Shown here piece after piece: positions 1 through 5,300 of a DNA stretch of 7,929 nucleotides. A program made the position numbers and the translations under genes. A model generated the notes under the pieces. The model did no database searches. It was given only the letters and a program-made list of their open reading frames with translations, and had not been told where the DNA came from. Origin of the DNA: Marinilabilia sp. UBA5340 (GTDB lineage Bacteria; Bacteroidota; Bacteroidia; Bacteroidales; Marinilabiliaceae); assembly GCA_002411085.1 (NCBI GenBank), contig DHQK01000155.1, positions 1,369 through 9,297 of the forward strand, given 5' to 3'. Numbering within the stretch: position 1 is the stretch's first letter; each line of letters begins with the position of its first letter.

Positions 1-446
1 CCACCCGTGACCCCGAGTATTCGTGCAAACCAGTTCTTCCGTGTAAAACCATCCGGGCCGCCGGAATAGTCACGATAAAAAATCAAACCCAGACATAACA
101 ACACAGAAATACCGATCACATTGCGAAACTGATTATCAGAAATCATCCCTCCAACTACCAACGCAATGACGATTCCAACCAATGCATAAGGATACAGTTT
201 CTTGATGTGTTCCCACCGCAGACTTTTGTAGTAATAACGAATAGCAAAAAGATCGCCAAAAACCAGAAATGTCACCAACAGACCGGCCGAGGCCATACCT
301 CCGTAGAAATGCGCCAGCAATGGGATGGTGACCATCGCAATCCCTTTCAACCCGCTTTTGGAGACACCAACCAGCCAGGCACTGAATAATGTCACCAACC
401 AAATTCCCCAACTTGTATGTAATGGGTTAATAATAGATTCTATCAT
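1..446 (-). CDS. TauE/SafE (TSUP) family membrane transporter, N-terminal part
   Basis: This reading frame starts at an ATG (446-444) and stays open to the left edge, giving 148 codons; the family is usually about 250 residues, so roughly 100 C-terminal residues lie outside. The protein is strongly hydrophobic. Residues 14-28 form a first membrane segment leading into GVSKSGLKG (27-35), the glycine-rich signature near the N terminus of TauE/SafE proteins. Further segments follow at about 36-48, 52-69, 84-102 and 108-124, with FGDLFAIRYYYKSLRW (63-78) matching the usual GDLFA...YYR...W pattern. Family members move small anions such as sulfite, sulfoacetate or thiosulfate across the inner membrane; the substrate here cannot be read from sequence. 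No Shine-Dalgarno sequence precedes the start, only pyrimidine-rich DNA on the coding strand, as is common in Bacteroidota. The gene has its own upstream spacer and shows no sign of being in an operon with tcdA. The family call is firm; the substrate is open. Confidence 0.88.
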   Translation of the reverse strand, partial: MIESIINPLHTSWGIWLVTLFSAWLVGVSKSGLKGIAMVTIPLLAHFYGGMASAGLLVTFLVFGDLFAIRYYYKSLRWEHIKKLYPYALVGIVIALVVGGMISDNQFRNVIGISVLLCLGLIFYRDYSGGPDGFTRKNWFARILGVTG

Positions 447-533
447 GGTGCAAAGAAAAGAAAAAAAGAGCAGAGGGCGCGAAGCGAGGAGCACGGTGCA
501 TAGAGCATGGGGAAAGAGTTTTGTGCTAACAGA
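447..533. other. Non-coding spacer with a degenerate GAGCA-type repeat
   Basis: This spacer separates the HepT-like remnant from the transporter start. Its left part is purine-rich (447-475). The part at about 471-521 is more GC-rich than its surroundings and carries short imperfect repetitions of the type GAGCA/GCATAGAGCATGGGG. I see no gene, hairpin terminator or recognisable promoter here. It must contain the 5' leader of the transporter gene. Similar low-complexity intergenic runs occur in some Bacteroidota genomes, but that is recollection and was not checked. Confidence 0.45.
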
Positions 534-578
534 CTAAAACATATCATCCAAAAGCAACAGAATATCCCGCTTAGACAT
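534..578 (-). pseudogene. Remnant of HepT-like HEPN toxin (first 14 codons)
   Basis: The frame begins with ATG at 578-576 and reads MSKRDILLLLDDMF before a TAG at 536-534. MSKRD followed by a leucine-rich stretch and a DDM/EDM pair is how many HepT (DUF86) HEPN ribonucleases begin; a full protein would be about 110 residues and would carry an RX4-6H catalytic motif, which is absent. Its start overlaps the end of the preceding nucleotidyltransferase remnant by 8 bases (TATGTCTAA), the coupling expected for a MntA-HepT operon. After codon 13 the similarity ends, so everything downstream has been deleted or replaced. On its own 14 codons would be weak evidence; the position right after a MntA-type C terminus is what supports the call. 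Confidence 0.6.
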
Positions 579-693
579 AAATCAATTCTGAGTTAATGGA
601 TTCCAAATATTTATCTTTCACCCCATTTTTTGAAACCAGATCCACCTGCATACCGGTAATATCTTCCAGCTCTTCACCAATAAAAACTATAAG
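571..693 (-). pseudogene. Remnant of MntA-like nucleotidyltransferase antitoxin (last 40 codons)
   Basis: This is a 40-codon open stretch that ends at TAA (573-571) and is cut off upstream by an in-frame TGA at 696-694. It reads through EELEDITGMQVDLVSKNG (residues 7-24 of the fragment) and KDKYLESINSELIYV to the stop. This is the typical C-terminal end of small MNT-fold nucleotidyltransferases: a helix ELE, G-x-x-VDLVS, then K-x-x-Y-L/F-x-x-I...L-I-Y-V. Intact proteins are about 95-100 residues with a GSxxR...DSDxD catalytic site in the N-terminal half, all of which is missing. In intact systems the enzyme adds AMP to the partner HepT toxin and silences it. No start codon with a plausible N terminus is present, so this is a relic and not a functional gene. 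I am fairly sure of the family from the VDLV and IYV blocks and from the overlapping HepT-like start. Confidence 0.72.
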
Positions 694-780
694 TCATTGT
701 ATATATGCACCCAGGCTCTTTTTAACAAACGATTGTAATTCCACTTAATCCTATAGTTACGCAACTCGCAATAAGCTTTT
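694..780. other. Short spacer between tcdA and the antitoxin remnant
   Basis: On the coding strand this spacer runs from the tcdA stop to the in-frame TGA that closes off the nucleotidyltransferase remnant. It should have held the N-terminal half of that gene, but no nucleotidyltransferase motif is readable in any frame, which places one deletion edge near 694-700. I see no clear GC-rich hairpin followed by a T run, so any terminator for tcdA is not obvious. One minus-strand frame stays open for about 29 codons (ending at a TAG near 689) but resembles no family I recognise. Confidence 0.4.
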
Positions 781-1497
781 TCACTTCGTCAACTCCCTGA
801 TCACTTTCGATGCTGCCATCATCCCGAAAATGGCCGGCATATAAGAAATAGTGCCTACTGTCGTCTTTTTGTTACGTTCTCCCTCGGTGGCAACAATCAC
901 CGATTTATGGACTGGCTCGGGACTGAATACCACATCAAACCCTTTCTTAATATCAAACTTGGTGAGTCTTTTGCGCACCATACGCGCCAGGTTGCAATGA
1001 TAGGATTTACTGATATCGACAATTTCCACTTTTTCAGGATTCATTTTCCCCCCTGCTCCCATAGAAGCGATCAAGCTTCGCTGATGTTTCATCGCTGCAA
1101 CAATCAGAAAAACTTTAGGGCTAAGCGAATCAATGGCATCCACCACATAGTCGAAAGGTTGCTCCATTAAGGCATCAAAATCTTCCCCGGTGTGAAAAAA
1201 ATTCCTGGAATGAAGGATCACTTCAGGGTTGATTGCTTTTAACCGCTCCACCATCACGTCAGTCTTCGGCATCCCTTGTGTAGCTTCCAGAGCTGGCAAT
1301 TGTCGGTTTCGGTTTGACGGCTGCACCACATCCCCGTCAATAATGGTGAGTTCTCCAACTCCTGCGCGCACCAGCATTTCGGCACACCAGGAACCGACAC
1401 CTCCAAGTCCGGCAACCAGCACATGTGCTTTATTTAGCTTTGTAACATTTTCTTTTCCGATAAGTAGTTCGGTACGTTCCAGCCACTCCATGATCAT
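781..1497 (-). CDS. tcdA: tRNA threonylcarbamoyladenosine dehydratase (TcdA/YgdL, E1-like)
   Basis: This 238-residue protein is an E1/ThiF-fold enzyme that uses ATP to dehydrate t6A to the cyclic form ct6A at position 37 of ANN-decoding tRNAs in the cytoplasm. The ATP-binding loop GLGGVGS is at 30-36, followed by IIDGDVVQPSNRNRQ (52-66), which holds the acidic residue and the SNxNRQ block of the family. DAIDS (120-124) and MGAGGK (146-151), followed by the VEIVDISKS block, are the TcdA-type middle region. The C terminus GTISYMPAIFGMMAAS (215-230) is also typical. Length is close to the usual 240-270. It lacks the C-terminal extensions of MoeB or ThiF, which argues for TcdA. ATG at 1491 would give a protein starting MEWLERTELLIG, the more common N terminus; the ATG at 1497 is only two codons further out, so either may be used. 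It lies 70 bases downstream of tatD on the same strand and may be cotranscribed with it. Confidence 0.93.
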   Translation of the reverse strand: MIMEWLERTELLIGKENVTKLNKAHVLVAGLGGVGSWCAEMLVRAGVGELTIIDGDVVQPSNRNRQLPALEATQGMPKTDVMVERLKAINPEVILHSRNFFHTGEDFDALMEQPFDYVVDAIDSLSPKVFLIVAAMKHQRSLIASMGAGGKMNPEKVEIVDISKSYHCNLARMVRKRLTKFDIKKGFDVVFSPEPVHKSVIVATEGERNKKTTVGTISYMPAIFGMMAASKVIRELTK

Positions 1498-1511
1498 TAT
1501 TTTTGTGGGCC

Positions 1512-1519
1512 CAAAGGTA
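1512..1519 (-). promoter_or_regulatory. Possible Bacteroidota -7 element before tcdA
   Basis: On the minus strand this site reads TACCTTTG, an exact match to the Bacteroidota -7 consensus TAnnTTTG. It ends 14 bases before the 1497 start, which would give a leader of under 10 nucleotides. A matching TTTG -33 element is not seen at the expected distance; the nearest minus-strand TTTG is about 35 bases upstream. An 8-base pattern with two free positions occurs by chance fairly often, so this may not be a real promoter. If it is, tcdA could be expressed independently of tatD. Confidence 0.28.
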
Positions 1520-1567
1520 ATAGATCGTTAGATTTTTTGAAGTAAGAGGTTCGACAAAAGGATGAAT

Positions 1568-2242
1568 TTAACCACGTTTCAATGCAGGAATCAGTTTCTC
1601 ACCGTTTCTCCTGATGGCTTCTTGAAGGGCTTTCACAGAAATTTCCCTTATCACAGCTGCTTTGTCATACAAAGCCTCAATGGATTTGTTGGTATGATCC
1701 GTTTCCAGCAGGAAACGATCTTCCGGTACCTGACGAAATGACTCAGCCGCTTTGTTTGATGGATATAAAATTTTGGGGCCAAAAGATAGGTAAAACCCTG
1801 CTTCAAGGAATTGCTCCATCTCCTGCGGATGACCGCTAAACCCATGAATGATCCAGGGCTGAGCAGGATTCATGGTTTTCCGCAGCTTCAATACTTCATT
1901 ATTTGCTTTTACAGAGTGAATAATCAAAGGCTTTTTAACGATTTCGGAGATCTCAATTTGTTGACAAAACAAACGTTTCTGCACATCCAGCGGAGGCCCT
2001 TTCACTTTATCCAACCCGGCTTCTCCAATAGCAACGACTCTGGTAAAATGAGCCGCTTCCCGCACGTGTCCGAGCAACTTTTCAGGGTCGTGTCCCTGAA
2101 TATACCAGGGATGAATTCCATAAGAGAGAAAAACTCCGGTGCGCTGATCACAAACAGGTTCCGGCGCGACACAACTAATGATTGCGTCTGTATCCTGAGA
2201 TTCTTCCGGCCAGGTGTGGGTATGAAAATCAAGGTATCGCAT
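1568..2242 (-). CDS. Compact TatD-family metal-dependent hydrolase
   Basis: This 224-residue protein belongs to the TatD branch of the amidohydrolase superfamily, whose characterised members are divalent-metal-dependent DNases (3'-5' exonucleases or endonucleases) acting in the cytoplasm. The full metal-ligand set is visible: HTH at 7-9 (H7, H9), GEAGLD at 73-78 (E74), IIHS with H109, HGFSG with H133, and ETD at 180-182 (D182). FYLSFGPKI (150-158) matches the beta strand after the fourth histidine. It is shorter than classical TatD (about 260 residues), mostly between H9 and E74, and the usual proline-rich stretch after ETD is replaced by HTNKSIEALYDKA. Such short forms are common in Bacteroidota and their natural substrate is not established. 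The ATG at 2242 puts the HxH motif at the expected residue 7. There is no Shine-Dalgarno sequence. It sits between the macroglobulin gene (130 bases upstream) and tcdA (70 bases downstream). Confidence 0.9.
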   Translation of the reverse strand: MRYLDFHTHTWPEESQDTDAIISCVAPEPVCDQRTGVFLSYGIHPWYIQGHDPEKLLGHVREAAHFTRVVAIGEAGLDKVKGPPLDVQKRLFCQQIEISEIVKKPLIIHSVKANNEVLKLRKTMNPAQPWIIHGFSGHPQEMEQFLEAGFYLSFGPKILYPSNKAAESFRQVPEDRFLLETDHTNKSIEALYDKAAVIREISVKALQEAIRRNGEKLIPALKRG

Positions 2243-2253
2243 AGGTTTGATTT

Positions 2254-2261
2254 TAAAGGTA
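2254..2261 (-). promoter_or_regulatory. Weak -7-like element before tatD
   Basis: On the minus strand this reads TACCTTTA, one mismatch from TAnnTTTG, and ends 12 bases before the tatD start, about the same distance as the similar TACCTTTG box before tcdA. No good TTTG -33 element lies upstream; the nearest candidate is a CTTTA inside the inverted repeat at 2269-2314. It is listed because of its placement and likeness to the tcdA site, but it could easily be chance. Confidence 0.18.
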
Positions 2262-2268
2262 AACTGAA

Positions 2269-2314
2269 ACGGGCAGGATAAAGTTCTAAGAATATTAAAA
2301 CTTAACCTGCCCGT
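2269..2314. terminator. Inverted repeat, probable terminator of the macroglobulin gene or tatD leader hairpin
   Basis: Two perfect 9-base arms, ACGGGCAGG (2269-2277) and CCTGCCCGT (2306-2314), are separated by 28 AT-rich bases. Inside, a second 5-base pairing AAGTT (2281-2285) with AACTT (2299-2303) extends the stem across a 3/2-base internal loop, leaving a 13-base loop. In the minus-strand transcript the GC-rich arm is followed by UUCAGUUUACCUUU, which is U-rich but interrupted. The hairpin lies 58 bases after the macroglobulin stop and ends 26 bases before the tatD start, so it could terminate the macroglobulin message, act as an attenuator, or protect a processed 3' end. On the plus strand no gene ends into it. 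Confidence 0.5.
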
Positions 2315-2337
2315 AACACAGTTTCTTATAATTCCTC

Positions 2338-2368
2338 AAAATGAATTCTTCTGCATTTGAAGCATTTT
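2338..2368. other. Weak AT-rich hairpin just after the macroglobulin stop
   Basis: AAAATG (2338-2343) pairs with CATTTT (2363-2368), and CTTC (2348-2351) pairs with GAAG (2359-2362), with a 4-base AATT bulge and a 7-base loop. It begins 4 bases after the stop codon of the macroglobulin gene. It is low in GC and would be only marginally stable, so it may be chance; with the stronger repeat at 2269-2314 it makes a structured 3' region. Confidence 0.25.
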
Positions 2369-2372
2369 CCTG

Positions 2373-5300
2373 TTATGGCTTCGTCACGCGTACTTTATAC
2401 CCTCCGACTCTTGCTCTGACAGCATGCTTGTACATCGCTTCACAACTGACCGGAGGTAAATAATACTCTCCCGGGAAGGCAGCATGCACAACCACCACAA
2501 ATTGTTTGGTGCTACCGGCATCAAGGTCGAAATAAGATAATACGCGGTCGTCACGAATATCCCTGTAATCGGGTACATCAAGTTCATGTGTATTATTCCC
2601 TTCCAGACGGGTATTTCTGATTTCCCATCCCGAAGGAATCATCTGCGTAAGTGCCAGGTTCTCCACATCTCCGGCAGTCCCGGGATTGCTGATTTTCACA
2701 ACGTATAGAAAGTCAGTACCCTGCTCAATCTCACGGGGTGACAAACGGGTTCCTTCCATCGTAGTAAAACGGGTTTCCAACTTCAGATTTTCGGCAAAAG
2801 CAGAAGAATCAATGCCTGCCGGGGTACCGCTTAAAACCAGAGAGGCATACAACTCCCCATCCGTATCGTTGGTTACATTCACACTCCCTTTCACTTTGGA
2901 AGGAATCTCAAAATCACGACGAGAGACGGGCTTATCAGTGCCTACAGTCACCGCTTGTTGATTATTGACGGCGTAGGTAAACTGCAGGGACTCATCCGCC
3001 ATATTCTGTCCGGCAAAGCTCACAATACTCATGAGCGTCCAGGCTGTTGTCTGCGTGCTGTACCAATGTTGTTTGCTGAGTTTTTCGGCAGCCTCTCTGA
3101 CGAGCGGAAATGCAGCCTCTTTTCGTCCAAGCAGACTGAGTGCATTAATCAGAATGGCCTGGTCACGAAGTTCCGAGCCATAAGTTCGATAGAGCACCTT
3201 GGTATTACTTACACCCTTGGCATCATCCATCAACTCCCCGGCTACCTCATGCATACCCGAAAGCACATAGGCTGAAGCCAGCATCCAACGTGCCTGAAGG
3301 GCCATTTCGTCTTGCTGACGCAGTCGGTTCATTGCTCCAACCAACGGCTCTCCGGCAAGTGCCAACGTATACAGACGGTAAGCCTGCAGCATCTGCTCTG
3401 AACCGTAATAACGGGTATCCGAATCAGGCAGCCAGGCTTTAGCCCGTTGTTTCTGCCATTTCAGCCAGCCCGATTTCACCGAAGGCTTCACCATGTACCC
3501 CTGTTTCTCAGCTTCCAATAAGAAATGACCTGCATAGCTGGTCCCCCATTCGTTGGGATAAGACTGACCGGGCCAATAGGCAAATCCTCCCTCCGGCGTT
3601 TGGTAATTACTATATCGTTGCAGAACGCTACCAATATTTTCACGCGCTTTTGCTTTTTGATCTTCATTCAGCTCCATAACCTTATCCAGGTACAACTGCG
3701 GAAATCCTCCGGAGGTAATTTGCTCAATACAACCGTGTGGGTAATCCAGCAGATAATTGAGACGCCGCGTCAGATCCATCGGTGGAATCGCACTCACTTC
3801 CATCTGCATTGAGTTGGTTCCTTTGATGCCCGGCAATTCATATTCCAAAGATTTGGAAGCACCATTTTCAATCCTGCTGAAAACCGTCTTCGTCACCGGC
3901 GGATTGGGCATCCTTATCTCCAGATTTTTTGTAATCACATCTTTCTCCCCCTTCCCTTCTGCCGAAATAGTAAGTTTGGACAGACCGATAATCTCTTTGG
4001 TCCCAATTTCAAAATAGACGGTTTTCTCTCCGGGTCCGTCAAACTTAACATTGCGTGAATTTCCATCTATCAGGTTATAGTGCTCCGAACCTTCCAGAGA
4101 AACACGAACATCGGAGATGTTTTCTTCAGTGACAAAAACTGTCACCGGCAACCAAAGACGCTCATCCGGCCCCATCATTTTGGGCAAAGAGCTCCATACC
4201 ATGACCGGTTTTTTCACTTTCACTGTAGCATCATTGCTGCCAACGGCTGTACCATTGGTCCCAATCACCATCACCCTCACAGAGCCAGTATATTCAGGAA
4301 CTATAAATCGAAGTTTCTCACTTCCTCGCTTTAGGTGATAAGGCCCAAAGAACCGCACCATAGGCTCAAACCTGCGCATCTGATTTTTGCTTTTGTCACC
4401 GGAAAGTTCACCACTTCCTCCAACACTAAAAAGCTGCTCTATTTTTCCACCAAAAGCTCCGATGACCTCATCATACAAGTCCCAGGTTTTAATCCCCAAT
4501 GCCTGTCTGGAGTTGAATCTCTGCCACGGATCAGGAGTGCGGAAACCCGTCAGATCAAGCAACCCTTCATCCACAACGGCCACCACATAATCAAAAGATT
4601 CATTATTGGCTTCACTCACTTTGATGACAGCCTCCTCGCCTGGCCGCCAAGAGTCCTTTGTTTCAAGTTCCGGCTGCAACCGCGTTTCCGGGTCTTCGAT
4701 CATTACAGGAACAATACCATACAACCGAATAGGCCGGTTGTTAGCCGTTTGGGCGTGAGGCTGAATCAATGTAATGCTCACATAAATATTTGGGCTCATC
4801 TCCCGAGTAGCTTTAAAGCTGAACCGGGTCTCTTTGGATTCCGGATTCACCCACCAGCTTTTAAGAATACGGCTACCTGTCTCGATACTTACCAGCGCAC
4901 GCCCCTCTTCGGAAGAAGGGAATGTCACCGACACATCATCACCCACCTTATAACTCTTTTTATCGGTGGAAAACACCAATTGAGAAGCTCCGTCACCACC
5001 GCGCGACTCACGAGCCCATCCGGGCCAGTCAACCTGCACTGTAGTAGCCGTAGAATGTCCGGAGGAAGCATTCACGACGCGAATCAGGTATCGGCCCCAC
5101 TCCGGTTTGTCGATACGAAAATCAAAACTGGCCCTGCCATCTGAGGAGGTCGTCACCAATCCTTTGTGGATGCGACTTCGGCTATTAAAAGTCACATAGC
5201 GACCAAGATCTTCATCCGATTTCTCCCACCACCAGCGCCATTCTATTTTGTAAATACTGTAGGTCAGATCCTGTCCTCCCACAGGTTTGCCATTGGCATC

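Noticed and set aside
136..411. Minus-strand 91-codon frame inside the transporter gene
   Set aside because: The overlapping frame starting at 446 on the same strand gives a clear TauE/SafE protein; this one is an offset-frame shadow without membrane-protein character.
690..778. Minus-strand 29-codon frame after tcdA containing AYCELRNYRIKWNYN
   Set aside because: AYCELRN recalls the end of WYL-domain proteins, but the rest does not fit, there is no start codon, and the stretch is too short to assign.
721..783. GTG-started 20-codon frame overlapping the tcdA stop (VKKLIASCVTIGLSG...)
   Set aside because: It looks like a lipoprotein signal peptide but ends at once in TAA with no mature part; chance in AT-rich DNA is the simplest reading.
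1811..2281. Plus-strand 156-codon frame opposite tatD
   Set aside because: It is antisense to a gene with every TatD metal ligand in place, and it has no motif of its own.
4335..5144. Plus-strand open frame of 269 codons opposite the macroglobulin gene
   Set aside because: It lies wholly antisense to a well-supported domain-bearing gene, its translation has no recognisable family features, and its composition (many Arg, His, Pro, Ser) is that of a mirrored codon frame.
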